Positions 1 through 10,349 of a DNA stretch of 64,000 nucleotides are shown in pieces (the first letter of the stretch is position 1; every line of letters begins with the position of its first letter). Location: positions 62,001 through 126,000 of the forward strand of contig NZ_JARXOW010000002.1 of assembly GCF_030182585.1 (NCBI RefSeq), read 5' to 3'. Below the pieces are notes generated by a model. The model saw only the letters and a list, made by a program, of their open reading frames with translations. It did not search any database and was not told the DNA's origin. This stretch comes from Pedobacter faecalis. GTDB lineage: Bacteria > Bacteroidota > Bacteroidia > Sphingobacteriales > Sphingobacteriaceae. Made by a program: the position numbers and the translations under genes.

Positions 1-1730
1 CTAAGCTGAACATCACGGAAAATTGTCTGGACCGCCATCTGGCCACACAGCCAGACAAACCTGCAATTATCTGGGAACCGAACGATCCTGCCAGAGACAG
101 CATTACCTTGACTTACAAAATTTTGCATGAGCAGGTGTGCCGCTTTGCAAACGTCTTGAAAAAGAACGGCGTACAGAAAGGCGACCGCGTATGTATTTAT
201 ATGCCTATGGTACCTGAACTTGCTGTTGCCGTGCTTGCCTGCGCAAGGATTGGCGCGGTCCACTCAGTGGTGTTCGGCGGTTTCTCTGCCAAATCTATTG
301 CCGATCGTATTAACGACGCCGAATGTAAATTGGTGATTACCGCCGACGGCGCCTTCAGAGGAAACAAACAAATACAATTGAAGGAGGTAATTGATGATGC
401 ACTGATTGCCTGTCGTACGGTCGACAAAGTGATTGTACTGACACACACCCGTACGCCGGTTTCGATGATAAAGGGACGCGACATTTGGTGGGAAGATGAG
501 ATTAAGCTGGTCGACACCGATTGTCCGGCAGTGGAGATGGATGCTGAAGACATGTTGTTCATTCTCTACACTTCGGGTTCTACGGGCAAGCCTAAGGGTG
601 TGGTGCATACCACGGCCGGGTATATGGTTTTTGCCGGATATACGTTCGCCAACGTGTTTAATTATCAGCCAGATCAGGTGTACTTCTGCACAGCCGACAT
701 CGGGTGGATTACGGGACATTCTTATATTGTATATGGCCCATTGTCGCAGGGCGCAACAACACTGATGTTTGAAGGAATCCCAACCTATCCGGATGCATCG
801 CGATTGTGGCAAATTGTCGACAAACATAAAGTAAATACACTCTACACTGCTCCAACGGCAATCCGGTCATTAATGAGCTTCGGGCTGGATCCGCTGAAGG
901 GGGCCGACCTGAGTTCGATACAGGTTCTGGGTTCAGTGGGCGAGCCTATTAATGAGGAAGCCTGGCACTGGTTTGATGAAAATATTGGTAAAAGCAAGGC
1001 ACCCATTGTGGACACCTGGTGGCAGACGGAGACGGGCGGAATCATGATATCGCCCATTGCGCATGTAACGCCGACCAAACCCAGCTTTGCTACCCTGCCT
1101 TTACCTGGTATACAGCCCATACTGGTAGACGAGCAGGGGCAAGAGATAGAAGGCAACGGCGTGAGCGGAAATCTTTGTATTAAGTTTCCGTGGCCGGGTA
1201 TGCTGCGTACCACGTATGGCGACCATGAGCGTTGCCGCCTGACCTACTTCTCGACCTATCCGGGGCTCTATTTTACCGGCGATGGCTGTTTGCGTGACGG
1301 GGATGGATACTACCGGATCACCGGAAGGGTGGATGACGTGATCAATGTTTCGGGTCATCGTATAGGCACGGCTGAAGTTGAGAATGCGATCAACATGCAT
1401 GCAGGGGTAGTGGAAAGCGCCGTCGTCGGCTTTCCGCATGAAGTTAAAGGTCAGGGAATTTATGCATTTGTGATTTTCCCGAATGCTCACAGTGATCAGG
1501 ATTTAACACGGCGGGATATTCTGCAAACAGTAACGCGGGTAATTGGCGCTATAGCAAAGCCCGATAAGATTTTATTCGTGTCAGGTTTACCTAAAACCCG
1601 CTCAGGAAAAATTATGAGACGCATTTTGCGCAAAATAGCAGAGGGCGACACTGGCAATCTGGGCGACATCACGACCTTGCTCGATCCGGCGGTGGTAGAC
1701 GAAATTATCTTGAAGTCGAAGGAAGTGTAA
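1..1730 (+). CDS. acs: Acetyl-CoA synthetase, 5'-truncated by window edge
   Basis: AMP-forming acetate-CoA ligase, which activates acetate to acetyl-CoA through acetyl-AMP in the cytoplasm. The reading frame is open from base 3, before the first Met-type codon at 108, and the residues there ([12 protein letters not shown], then AIIWEPNDP) are the conserved N-terminal part of Acs, so the true start lies outside the window. Visible motifs are the AMP-binding P-loop [14 protein letters not shown], the WWQTETGG segment, the hinge region [11 protein letters not shown], and the C-terminal SGKIMRR containing the lysine that is acetylated in characterised Acs enzymes. The C-terminus is complete (stop 1728-1730). 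The family assignment is secure; regulation is not visible because the upstream region is missing. Confidence 0.95.
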   Translation, partial: KLNITENCLDRHLATQPDKPAIIWEPNDPARDSITLTYKILHEQVCRFANVLKKNGVQKGDRVCIYMPMVPELAVAVLACARIGAVHSVVFGGFSAKSIADRINDAECKLVITADGAFRGNKQIQLKEVIDDALIACRTVDKVIVLTHTRTPVSMIKGRDIWWEDEIKLVDTDCPAVEMDAEDMLFILYTSGSTGKPKGVVHTTAGYMVFAGYTFANVFNYQPDQVYFCTADIGWITGHSYIVYGPLSQGATTLMFEGIPTYPDASRLWQIVDKHKVNTLYTAPTAIRSLMSFGLDPLKGADLSSIQVLGSVGEPINEEAWHWFDENIGKSKAPIVDTWWQTETGGIMISPIAHVTPTKPSFATLPLPGIQPILVDEQGQEIEGNGVSGNLCIKFPWPGMLRTTYGDHERCRLTYFSTYPGLYFTGDGCLRDGDGYYRITGRVDDVINVSGHRIGTAEVENAINMHAGVVESAVVGFPHEVKGQGIYAFVIFPNAHSDQDLTRRDILQTVTRVIGAIAKPDKILFVSGLPKTRSGKIMRRILRKIAEGDTGNLGDITTLLDPAVVDEIILKSKEV

Positions 1731-1794
1731 AACATTTGCTGCTTTGTCCTGTTGTAGATTTACAGAACCTATTATAAACATAAATCTATAAAAC

Positions 1795-1980
1795 ATGGAT
1801 AAGTTAGAGTTAAAAGGCAAATGGAATGAGATAAAAGGTAAAGTAAAGCAAGCCTATGGCGATCTTACAGATGATGACCTTGCGTACGAGGAGGGAAAAG
1901 ATGACGAGCTTTACGGCCGCCTGCAACAAAAGACCGGTAAAACCCGGGATGAAGTGGTAGACTGGCTGAAAGGTCTGTAG
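1795..1980 (+). CDS. CsbD-family stress protein
   Basis: This is a 61-residue, highly charged protein with the CsbD pattern: an N-terminal [24 protein letters not shown] segment in two parts ([10 protein letters not shown] and YGDLTDDDL), then an acidic stretch and a C-terminal [10 protein letters not shown] helix. CsbD-like proteins are small, soluble and often induced by general stress, with no defined biochemical activity. The gene lies 64 bp after acs and is followed by a strong bidirectional terminator, so it may be read through from acs or have its own promoter. The ATG at 1795 is the only sensible start. Confidence 0.88.
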   Translation: MDKLELKGKWNEIKGKVKQAYGDLTDDDLAYEEGKDDELYGRLQQKTGKTRDEVVDWLKGL

Positions 1981-2018
1981 GCACACTACCGAGCAGAATT
2001 ATTAACTAACCTGAATTG

Positions 2019-2052
2019 AAAAAGCCTGAACTTAATTGTTCAGGCTTTTTTT
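2019..2052. terminator. Bidirectional Rho-independent terminator
   Basis: A 13-bp stem (2019-2031 with 2038-2050) closes a 6-nt loop. It has A-runs on the left and T-runs on the right, so it can terminate both the CsbD gene (plus) and the M16 peptidase gene (minus), which converge here. Confidence 0.9.
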
Positions 2053-2070
2053 ATCAAACAGAATTTAGTG

Positions 2071-5004
2071 TTAGTATCCAAAAATTTGTTCAAGGCTCAG
2101 TTTGTTCACCGTGCCCATTTTTTGCAGATCCTCTGTTTTAACCTTCTGTGCCGACGCTACTATACAGTAGTGATAGGTTTTTCCCGATACGTGGTCGCGG
2201 TGAAAAGCAGCCACGTCATCAAACGTCAGGGTTTTAAGTCCGTTGTACTCGTCGATCCTTGAGTCCTTATCTAAACCTAAGCGTTTATCTGCAAAGTAGC
2301 TTTGAATGATGCCGTCTTTTGTAACTCTGCTGGTTTCAAGGGCATTCATGGCATTGTCTTTAGAAGCCGCAAACGACTGATCTGCCCGTGGCAGCGTGGT
2401 GAGCAGTTCATTCATGCCTTGCACAGCTTCGTTCATTTTATCGGCCTGACTTCCTACATATGCAACCATGGTGTATTGCTTGTCCTCCTTATCGGGTGAT
2501 GAATAGACGGCAAAAGTAGAATAGGCTAGTGCTTTCGATTCACGTATGGTCTGGAAAACTACTGATCCCATGCCACCGCCGAAATAACTGTTGAACAGGT
2601 TCACTCTGGAAGCGTTGGATGGATCATAAAGGCCATCGTTACGCAGCCAGCGAACTTCAGACTGCACCATGTCATAATCGGCAAAATACACCTGACTGCT
2701 GGCCGGGTTCACGTAGCTGAAAGTTTTTACCGGCGCGATATCGGTAAACTCTGAGGGCAACTGATGCAGTTTGCTTATGTTCTGCGTGAAAGCAGGAGCT
2801 GCCTGCGGACCATAATAAGTGATTGTGTGCTTATAGTTGTTTACGTTGTGGAGAATATACAAGAGTTGCTCAGAGGTCATTGCCTTTATTTCATCATTGC
2901 TCAATGTGTAGTTGAAGGGGTTAGATGAACCGTATTGCGCATACGCCGTTAACCCGTTCATAATGGCAGATTTGTTCGTCTTACTGTTCTCCCGGGCTTT
3001 CAAAATGTTTTTCTTCAGCTCGCTTAATGCCTGCTCATTGGGCTTGCAATTTGCAAAGATGTGTTCAACCAGGCTTACAGCTTTGTCAAAGTTTTCCTGC
3101 AATCCACTTATGTTAATAGTAGCTATTTCGTTCCCTACGTTGAAACTGTAGCTGCACGCAATGTTGTAAAACTGCTTGCTGATCTCTTCGGCGGTGTATT
3201 GGTCGGTAGACAAATACGCCAGATACTGTGCTGCATAAGGCATGAGTTTATAGTTCCATGCGCCCATCTCGAAGCGATAGCTCAATTTAAAAATGCTGTT
3301 CTCAGTATTCTGTACCGTTATCACGTCTGCGATACCGGCCTTTGCAAAGTTCAGGTCTTTTTTATAGTCCAGAAACTTAGGGGTAATAGGCTTAAGAGGT
3401 GCCGACAAAAGGTTCTTTGTAAACTCAGAGTCTTTCCCCGCATTGGTATTAACAGGAGTGATCGCTGGCTTTTCAACTTTTACGATAGACTTGTCGACCC
3501 CCTTACGCTTGTAGCCCACCACATAATTGTCTTTAAAGAAGTTGTTCGCAAAGTCAACGATCTGATGCTTGGTTACCTTCGCCATTTCATCCGGTGCTGC
3601 GAGAGATTTGTTCCAATCGTTTCCACCGCTAAGGATGAATTCATTGGTGACTGCTTCAACCCGATAGGTGTTGCTGTCAAATGCCTGTAAGAGGGAGAGT
3701 TTGGTATTGGCCACTGTAGCTTTGATCAAGCTTTCATCAAAAGTGCCAGTCTTTAACAAGTCGATCTGGCTAAGCAAAAGCTGCTGCGCTTCTTCCAGTG
3801 TTTGGCCCTGTTTAGGCTGGGCTGACAGGGTGAATACGCCATAATCTTTCATTTGTTGCAAACCAGCGTCGGCGCGCAATACTTTTTGTTGCTTATTCAG
3901 ATTGATGTCTATAAGCCCAGCCTTTCCGTTAGACAAGATGCTGGAAATCAAATCGAGCATCAGGCTCTGGCGACTGTTTTGCGGATAGCCGCGGTACATC
4001 ACGAGTACGCTCTCTGCTGTTGGCCCAAACACTTCAACGGTTTGTACACTGGTGAGCGGTTTTTCCGGCGCCGGATTGTACATTTCCAGCGGTTTGCGCT
4101 GCATGTAGCTGAAAGATTTATCTACCTTTTTGATCATTTCATCCGGATTGAAATCGCCAGAGAATGCGATCACCATGTTGTTCGGCACATAGTATTTATT
4201 GTAGTAATTCCGAATCTCCACCAGGGAAGGATTTTTCAGGTGTTCGACTAATCCGATCGTTGTCTGCTGCCCGTAATTGTGCGTAGGGAAAACACGCTCG
4301 AACATCTTTTCATATAAAGTTCCCCCATCGTTATCAAGCCCCCTGTTCTTCTCTTCGTACACGGCTTCAAGCTCAGTATGGAAGATGCGGAACACCGGAT
4401 TACGGAAGCGTTCAGCCTGAAGAGCAAGAAATTTGTCGGTAGCATTCGACGGAAAATCTTCCTTGTAAACGGTTTCTTCATACCAGGTGTGCGCATTGGT
4501 GCTTTGTCCCCCCAGTGCTTTCATCATCTTGTCATACTCGTTGGCGATAGAATAGTTTGAGGCTTCTCCCGATACTTTGTCGATTTCGGCATATATAGCC
4601 TTGCGTTTGGTTGTATCGGTTGTCTTGTTGTATTGCTCATACAAGGCGTCGATCTTGTCGAGTAAAGGCTTCTCCTTCGCATAGTCAAGCGTCCCGAACT
4701 TATCCGTTCCCTTAAATAACATATGTTCCAGGTAATGCGCAAGTCCGGTGGCATGCTTTGGGTCGGTATTACTGCCGGCGCGTACAGCCAGGCGATACTC
4801 GATTACGGGTTCTTTGGTGTTTTGCGACAGGATTACCGTAAGGCCATTCTTTAGTGTATAGAACCTGCTTTTGGTAGGATCTCCGGTGACGTACTTATAC
4901 GTGTAGCCGCCAGCATTTGCTGTTTTCCACTGGTAGCTATTCTGGGCCAATAGTCCGCTACTAACGAACAGAAAGGCTGCAATGAATAAAAACTTGTTTC
5001 TCAT
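2071..5004 (-). CDS. Secreted M16 zinc metallopeptidase (pitrilysin/insulinase type)
   Basis: A 977-residue protein with an N-terminal signal peptide (hydrophobic residues 5-19, ending around Ala20-Gln21). The inverted zinc motif HYLEH is at residues 90-94 and a second conserved block, ELEAVYEEKN, supplies the third zinc ligand. The length fits a single chain with two M16 halves; only the N-terminal half carries HxxEH, and the C-terminal half (from about residue 530) is the usual inactive partner domain, with an R/Y-containing FGGGMGS-type segment near residue 810. Such proteins degrade peptides in the periplasm or at the cell surface. The gene is divergent from surE (75 bp between starts) and ends at the shared terminator near 2019. 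The substrate is unknown. Confidence 0.92.
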   Translation of the reverse strand: MRNKFLFIAAFLFVSSGLLAQNSYQWKTANAGGYTYKYVTGDPTKSRFYTLKNGLTVILSQNTKEPVIEYRLAVRAGSNTDPKHATGLAHYLEHMLFKGTDKFGTLDYAKEKPLLDKIDALYEQYNKTTDTTKRKAIYAEIDKVSGEASNYSIANEYDKMMKALGGQSTNAHTWYEETVYKEDFPSNATDKFLALQAERFRNPVFRIFHTELEAVYEEKNRGLDNDGGTLYEKMFERVFPTHNYGQQTTIGLVEHLKNPSLVEIRNYYNKYYVPNNMVIAFSGDFNPDEMIKKVDKSFSYMQRKPLEMYNPAPEKPLTSVQTVEVFGPTAESVLVMYRGYPQNSRQSLMLDLISSILSNGKAGLIDINLNKQQKVLRADAGLQQMKDYGVFTLSAQPKQGQTLEEAQQLLLSQIDLLKTGTFDESLIKATVANTKLSLLQAFDSNTYRVEAVTNEFILSGGNDWNKSLAAPDEMAKVTKHQIVDFANNFFKDNYVVGYKRKGVDKSIVKVEKPAITPVNTNAGKDSEFTKNLLSAPLKPITPKFLDYKKDLNFAKAGIADVITVQNTENSIFKLSYRFEMGAWNYKLMPYAAQYLAYLSTDQYTAEEISKQFYNIACSYSFNVGNEIATINISGLQENFDKAVSLVEHIFANCKPNEQALSELKKNILKARENSKTNKSAIMNGLTAYAQYGSSNPFNYTLSNDEIKAMTSEQLLYILHNVNNYKHTITYYGPQAAPAFTQNISKLHQLPSEFTDIAPVKTFSYVNPASSQVYFADYDMVQSEVRWLRNDGLYDPSNASRVNLFNSYFGGGMGSVVFQTIRESKALAYSTFAVYSSPDKEDKQYTMVAYVGSQADKMNEAVQGMNELLTTLPRADQSFAASKDNAMNALETSRVTKDGIIQSYFADKRLGLDKDSRIDEYNGLKTLTFDDVAAFHRDHVSGKTYHYCIVASAQKVKTEDLQKMGTVNKLSLEQIFGY

Positions 5005-5079
5005 TGAATATTAAGTTATGCTGTAAATATAGGTGGATTCTTGTAATTTTACCCCATATACATTGATTTACAACGGCTC

Positions 5080-5922
5080 ATGAAGAAGCAACAGCAAAAA
5101 CCTAATATCCTGGTGGTGAACGACGATGGGATTACTGCGCCCGGGATCAAAAACCTGATTGAAGTAATGCAGGAAATAGGCCATGTAGTGGTTGTGGCCC
5201 CGGATGGCCCGCAATCGGGTATGGGACATGCGATAACCATCGGCAAGCCGCTGCGGTTTGACCGGGTGGACTTATATCCCGGTGTGGAGATGTATAAATG
5301 TTCCGGAACGCCGGTAGATTGCGTTAAGCTGGCTGTAAATAAGATTTTCAAAGGCAAGAAGCCTGATCTGTGCGTTTCGGGGATCAATCATGGTCTAAAC
5401 AATTCGATCAATGTGATTTATTCGGGCACTATGTCGGCCGCCGTAGAGGGCGCTATAGAAGGTATTCCCTCAATAGGGTTTTCGCTCGACGATTTTTCGC
5501 ATGAGGCCGACTTTAGTCACTGTAAGCAATTTGTGGGCGCAATTGCCCGCCAGGTGCTTGAACATGGTTTGCCTCCCGCCACATTACTTAATGTCAATTT
5601 TCCCAATGGTGCCGACATAAAAGGAATTAAGATATGCAGACAGGCCAATGCCAAGTGGGCAGAAGAGTTTGACGAGCGCAAAGATCCGTATCAACGCCCG
5701 TATTACTGGCTTACCGGCGTTTTTCAGAACAATGACAGAGGAGAAGACACGGATGTATGGGCTTTGGAACATCGCTATGTGTCGGTGGTCCCTGTACAAT
5801 TCGATTTAACCGCCCATCATGCCATACCTATCTTAAACAGCTGGAGTTTTGATGACTCAGCGACACAGGCTGCCGCCCCGGTTAAGACGCCCGTAACAGC
5901 AGACGGTACATCCCTAGGTTGA
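5080..5922 (+). CDS. surE: 5'/3'-nucleotidase SurE
   Basis: Metal-dependent nucleoside monophosphate phosphatase of 280 residues. The N-terminal VVNDDGITAPG motif carries the metal-binding Asp pair (residues 15-16). The blocks CSGTPVDCVKLA and SGTMSAAVEG contain conserved phosphate and metal contacts, and SGINHGLNNSINV supplies the conserved Asn. The C-terminal 25 residues are Ala/Thr/Pro-rich and look disordered. The stop codon overlaps the ATG of lpxB by one base (TGATG), so the pair is translationally coupled. SurE is usually a housekeeping or stationary-phase survival enzyme; its pairing with lpxB is common in Bacteroidota. Confidence 0.95.
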   Translation: MKKQQQKPNILVVNDDGITAPGIKNLIEVMQEIGHVVVVAPDGPQSGMGHAITIGKPLRFDRVDLYPGVEMYKCSGTPVDCVKLAVNKIFKGKKPDLCVSGINHGLNNSINVIYSGTMSAAVEGAIEGIPSIGFSLDDFSHEADFSHCKQFVGAIARQVLEHGLPPATLLNVNFPNGADIKGIKICRQANAKWAEEFDERKDPYQRPYYWLTGVFQNNDRGEDTDVWALEHRYVSVVPVQFDLTAHHAIPILNSWSFDDSATQAAAPVKTPVTADGTSLG

Positions 5923-7028
5923 TGAGGTATTATCTGGTAGCGGGGGAGGCTTCGGGCGATTTACACGGAGCCAATTTAATGAGAGCCCTGAGGCAGGAAG
6001 ATGCCGAGGCGGAATTCAGGTACTATGGAGGAGATAAGATGCGGGCTCAGGGAGGAATGATGGATAAGCATTATGCTGAAATGGCCTTTATGGGCTTTAC
6101 CGAAGTAGTTCTAAATCTGCGTACCATTCTGCGCAATCTGAAACAGTGTAAGAAACAAATCCTGAGTTATCAGCCTGACGTACTGATACTGATCGACTTT
6201 CCTGGCTTTAACCTTAAAATAGCTGAATTCGCAAAGGCGAAAGGTATAAAGGTATGCTATTACATATCACCTAAGGTCTGGGCCTGGAACCAGAAAAGGG
6301 CGCTTAAAATAAAACGCACTGTCGACAGGTTGTTCTGCATCTTGCCCTTTGAAGTGGACTTTTATAAAACCTGGGGGATGGAGGTAGACTATATAGGAAA
6401 TCCTTTGCTGGATGAGATTTCGCTCTTTGAACCTGATGTGACCTTTAAAAATAAGTTTGATCTGGGCGACCGGCCGCTCATAGCGCTGCTGCCTGGTAGC
6501 AGGAGGCAGGAAATTGAACGGTTGCTTCCCGATATGTTAAGCGTTTCGGCTAATTTTCCTGGCTATCAGTTCGCTGTGGCTGCTACAGCTGACTTCGATC
6601 TCCAGTACTACCAGCGCTTTACGGCAGGGAAGGATGTCAAACTTGTCTTTTCCAGTACCTATGATCTCCTCAATTCATCTGTCGCGGCCATTGTAGCTTC
6701 AGGTACAGCAACTTTGGAGACTGCACTTTTTAAAGTGCCTCAGGTGGTGGTTTATAAAGGAGGGACGCTCAGCATCGCTATAGCAAGGATGTTGATCAAA
6801 ATTCATTTCATATCTCTGGTCAACCTGATCATGGATAAGAAGGTGGTAACAGAACTAATTCAGCAGGAATGTAACCCAGTAATGATCACTGCCGAATTGA
6901 AAAAGATCGTTCAGGGTGCGAGCCGCGAGAAGATGCTACAGGAATATAAGCAGCTTTCGGAGAAAATGGGGGTACCTGGTGCTTCTAAGAGAGCGGCTGA
7001 GCTTATTTTGCAATATTTTAAGCATTGA
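5922..7028 (+). CDS. lpxB: Lipid-A-disaccharide synthase
   Basis: GT19 glycosyltransferase that joins UDP-2,3-diacylglucosamine and lipid X into the lipid A disaccharide at the inner face of the cytoplasmic membrane. The sequence shows VAGEASGDLHGANL at the N-terminus, the membrane-associated YYISPKVWAWNQKR segment near residue 120, and LLPGSRRQEI near residue 190, all LpxB signatures. I chose the ATG at 5922, which overlaps the surE stop by one base; a TTG immediately upstream (5919) would add only one residue. 368 residues is normal for the family. The gene marks the organism as lipid A-producing. Confidence 0.95.
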   Translation: MRYYLVAGEASGDLHGANLMRALRQEDAEAEFRYYGGDKMRAQGGMMDKHYAEMAFMGFTEVVLNLRTILRNLKQCKKQILSYQPDVLILIDFPGFNLKIAEFAKAKGIKVCYYISPKVWAWNQKRALKIKRTVDRLFCILPFEVDFYKTWGMEVDYIGNPLLDEISLFEPDVTFKNKFDLGDRPLIALLPGSRRQEIERLLPDMLSVSANFPGYQFAVAATADFDLQYYQRFTAGKDVKLVFSSTYDLLNSSVAAIVASGTATLETALFKVPQVVVYKGGTLSIAIARMLIKIHFISLVNLIMDKKVVTELIQQECNPVMITAELKKIVQGASREKMLQEYKQLSEKMGVPGASKRAAELILQYFKH

Positions 7029-7312
7029 TAATCAAACTTGTGCATAAAATATGCCGGTATTTTGAAATAAGTGAAAACTATTTTATGAATTAAACGTTAT
7101 GGATATGTTTGAATTGATCATATCCCCGTTTTAAACCATGAAAACCACAAGCCGCAGCCCCATTGTAAATTCGCCTCCCAATAACTTACATATTTCCTTC
7201 AAAAACTAGTTGTTTCAGACAAGCAGCATGCCCCGAACGTGTTGCTCAGATGTAACAGCATCTATCTTTAGGCGCCTCGCTTAAAATTTAACTATTAACA
7301 AAAACAACGTCT
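7029..7312. promoter_or_regulatory. Upstream region of the mannan utilization locus
   Basis: This non-coding gap holds a 7-bp inverted repeat, GGATATG at 7101-7107 with CATATCC at 7119-7125, that overlaps a perfect -7-type element TATGTTTG (7104-7111). A second, weaker promoter candidate is TTG at 7242-7244 with TATCTTTA at 7263-7270, giving a short leader before the SusC start at 7313. A weak dyad AAAATA/TATTTT at 7046-7063 just after lpxB could mark the end of that transcript. Promoter assignments are by consensus only. Confidence 0.4.
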
Positions 7313-10300
7313 ATGAACATTAAACTACTAGCTGGTATAGGGTTATGTATGCTCTGTACCTTAGGGGTTCATGTTAGTGAGGTTTCGGCACAAACGCAGG
7401 ACACCTCAAAAACACAGGACCCTCCTCCAGCACCAACGCCCGCGCCAGGTACGCAACAGCGGATTGTAACGGGACTCGTGGTCGACGAGAATTCTCAACC
7501 AATCCCAGGTGTAGGAGTAAAATCAGCATCTAATAAAACAACTGTTACCGACGCCACTGGTAAATTCAGTATTCAGGTAACCGGACCGACGGAAAATCTT
7601 ACGTTTTCCTTCATTGGATATGAACCTGTAACGCGGGCAGCAGGTTCAGGCGCCGCACCGTTAAGCATCCGCATGCAGCCAAGCTCAACCACGCTCGAGG
7701 CCGTAACCGTTGTTGGGGTGGGTTACGGAACATTAGATAAGAGAGAAGTTACTTCTGCAGTTGCACACGTAGACACGGCCGACTTCAGACAGAGCGGTTC
7801 AAGAAACCCGCTTGATCTTATTCAGGGGAAAGTGGCTGGTCTGCAGATTACCAGGACGGGTGGTTCTAATCCAAATTCGGGCGTTAATATACAGCTTAGG
7901 GGCGTGACATCAGTGACAGGAAGTCAAAGTCCCCTGATCGTTATCGACGGAATTCCAGGGGGAAATTTAGACCTTCTGCAACAAGATGATATAGCGTCAA
8001 TCGATGTATTAAAGGACGGTTCTGGAGCCGCCATCTATGGTACCAGAGCTAATGCAGGCGTCATTCTGATTACGACAAAAAAGGGTAAAGCGGGCCCCCC
8101 GACTTTCAACTACTCATCCTATTTAAGACATGAGTATTTATACAGGAAGCCTGATTTTATGACTGCGGAACAATTGCGAGCAAGAATTGCATCAGGGGAG
8201 CTTGACAGGACCGACTATGGTCATACGTCAGATTTTTTCAATGACCTGGTTGATAGAAATAACATAAGCACCAACCACAACCTGGCCTTATCTGGAGGAG
8301 GAGAAAACACGAGTTACAGAGCGAGTATTAATTACCGCGACTTACAGGGTTTTGCTAAGGAAAACGGCCGGACAGAATATGGAATACGGTTAAATCTGAA
8401 TCAAAAAGGTTTCGATCAAAAATTGAACGCCAGCATCAATCTTGCTACTAATTTCAATCGTGCGAATCTACTCGGCGGCGGCGGCTGGGAAGATCAGTTC
8501 AGGCGCAATCCGACCTTATCAAACTACAACGACGACGGTTCATTTTATTTTGAAAATACAAGTACAAACCAGTTTGCACGCCTGCAGCAGGAAAGCCTAA
8601 AAAGACAACAACAAACTAGTTCGATTGATGCAAAGGTCGATTATGATATCCTCCCAGGCCTCAAAGCTTCTGTATTTGGCGCCGTTCAGCGCAACAGTTA
8701 TATCGATGGGGAATATCGGTCTATCAATGGCGAATATTCTCTAGAGAACGACATATACAAAGGAGGAGGATATGCGCGGAGAGCAACCGTTCTTGAGCAG
8801 AATTTTAATGTCGAACCGACGCTTGAATACCGTAAGACATTTGGCGACCACAGTTTTACAGGTGTCGGTGGATATAGCTATCGGTATGAAGTTTTTGAAG
8901 GTTTTGACGCCAACAACCTTGGTTTTTTAAATGATCTTTTCAACGAAAACAATCTAAACGCGGGAAACCAACTTGCTGCCGGAAAGGCGGGGCTTGGAAG
9001 CTACAAGAACGATAATACCTTAATAGCGTTTTTCGGACGTGTAAATTATTCATTCAAGGGAAGATACTACTTACAAGGGATTTATCGTCGTGAAGGGTCG
9101 TCTAGGTTTGGGGTGAACAACAAATGGGGTGATTTTCCAGCATTGTCAGCCGGTTGGACTATCTCGGAAGAGGACTTTATGAAAGACAATAAGCTTATCA
9201 ATTACTTAAAGCTGCGTGCCGGATATGGTGTGACCGGGAACTCCGGAATCGCTAATTACGCTTCGTTGGTTACCCTTGGTACCGGCGGAGTTTATTTATA
9301 TCCGGATGGTCAATATCGCGAAACATACGGTCCAAACCGCAATCCGAACCCGGATCTTCGATGGGAAAAGAAGCACGAATTTAACGTCGGTTTAGATTTC
9401 GGCCTGTTTCAAAACAAATTATCAGGGTCAGTCGATATCTTTAACCGGGTAACGAAAGATTTGCTCGATAACTATGATTCACCTCAGCCGCCGTATATCA
9501 GAGATCTAATCTACACCAACGTTGGAACAATCTCTGCCAAAGGTGTCGAGATTGCACTTGGTTATAGCGCGATCAAAAATGATACCTTCAATTGGAATAT
9601 TGATTTTACAGGGAGCACGACATCAAACAGACTCGACAGTTATTCGAATACGACATTTCAGCGCGATTACCTTTCTCTGGGCGACATAGGCGGATACGGT
9701 GCTCTAGGAAATGCTATACGTACCTATGAGGGGGGAAAACTTGGAGAATTCTGGGGTAAGAAGTTTGCTGGATTTACAGAAGACGGTAAATGGTTGTTTT
9801 ATAACAGGGCCGGGGAGATGGTTCGCAACGATGTTATCAACAATTCATTTGACCGGGAGGTAACCGATTACCAGGTAATTGGCAACGGGATTCCTAAGTA
9901 TTATCTGTCACTAACGAATACATTCGGCTATAAGAATTTCGACTTAAGAGTGTTTCTACGCGGTAAGTTCGGCTACGATATACTCAATACCACAGCTATT
10001 TCTTATGGTAATAAAGTGTCTGGAGACAACCTGCTAAACTCTACGTTTACTAAATATGCGCAGATAAACGATACTTACATGTATTCTGACTATTACATTG
10101 AGAATGGTAGTCACCTGAAACTCGATGAGGTAACATTAGGTTATCGTTTCAACTTGAAATCGAAAACCTTCAACAATTTTAGAATATATGTCACTGGCCA
10201 AAATCTAGCGGTAATAACTGGGTATTCAGGCAATGATCCCGATTTCGTGAGCGATACTGGGCTGGCACCGGGTATCGATGGCAGGGGGCCTTACCCAAGT

Positions 10301-10339
10301 ACCACATCTCTTCTTTTTGGTCTGAATCTTGGATTTTAA
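7313..10339 (+). CDS. SusC-like TonB-dependent outer-membrane transporter (pair 1)
   Basis: A 1008-residue SusC/RagA-type transporter. It has a signal peptide (residues 1-26, ending VSAQ), a Pro-rich linker, a CarboxypepD_reg-like domain from about residue 50 (VTGLVVDENSQPIPGVGV), a TonB-box/plug region with VVGVGYGT near residue 137 followed by LIQGKVAGLQI, and VLKDGSGAAIYGTRANAGVI closing the plug as usual; the rest is barrel ending in LGLNLGF-like aromatic C-terminus. It imports oligosaccharides across the outer membrane together with the SusD-like lipoprotein encoded 10 bp downstream. No N-terminal STN domain is present and no FecR/sigma pair is adjacent, so control by a trans-envelope sigma cascade is unlikely. 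Substrate is inferred from the downstream mannosidases. Confidence 0.94.
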   Translation: MNIKLLAGIGLCMLCTLGVHVSEVSAQTQDTSKTQDPPPAPTPAPGTQQRIVTGLVVDENSQPIPGVGVKSASNKTTVTDATGKFSIQVTGPTENLTFSFIGYEPVTRAAGSGAAPLSIRMQPSSTTLEAVTVVGVGYGTLDKREVTSAVAHVDTADFRQSGSRNPLDLIQGKVAGLQITRTGGSNPNSGVNIQLRGVTSVTGSQSPLIVIDGIPGGNLDLLQQDDIASIDVLKDGSGAAIYGTRANAGVILITTKKGKAGPPTFNYSSYLRHEYLYRKPDFMTAEQLRARIASGELDRTDYGHTSDFFNDLVDRNNISTNHNLALSGGGENTSYRASINYRDLQGFAKENGRTEYGIRLNLNQKGFDQKLNASINLATNFNRANLLGGGGWEDQFRRNPTLSNYNDDGSFYFENTSTNQFARLQQESLKRQQQTSSIDAKVDYDILPGLKASVFGAVQRNSYIDGEYRSINGEYSLENDIYKGGGYARRATVLEQNFNVEPTLEYRKTFGDHSFTGVGGYSYRYEVFEGFDANNLGFLNDLFNENNLNAGNQLAAGKAGLGSYKNDNTLIAFFGRVNYSFKGRYYLQGIYRREGSSRFGVNNKWGDFPALSAGWTISEEDFMKDNKLINYLKLRAGYGVTGNSGIANYASLVTLGTGGVYLYPDGQYRETYGPNRNPNPDLRWEKKHEFNVGLDFGLFQNKLSGSVDIFNRVTKDLLDNYDSPQPPYIRDLIYTNVGTISAKGVEIALGYSAIKNDTFNWNIDFTGSTTSNRLDSYSNTTFQRDYLSLGDIGGYGALGNAIRTYEGGKLGEFWGKKFAGFTEDGKWLFYNRAGEMVRNDVINNSFDREVTDYQVIGNGIPKYYLSLTNTFGYKNFDLRVFLRGKFGYDILNTTAISYGNKVSGDNLLNSTFTKYAQINDTYMYSDYYIENGSHLKLDEVTLGYRFNLKSKTFNNFRIYVTGQNLAVITGYSGNDPDFVSDTGLAPGIDGRGPYPSTTSLLFGLNLGF

Positions 10340-10349
10340 TCTTCAACGA

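Noticed and set aside
264..827. Long antisense frame opposite acs
   Set aside because: Its composition mirrors the acs codon pattern and it has no recognisable domain, so it is a shadow frame.
7138..7209. A 23-codon frame upstream of SusC pair 1
   Set aside because: No amino-acid bias, no adjacent terminator and no promoter match; chance is sufficient.
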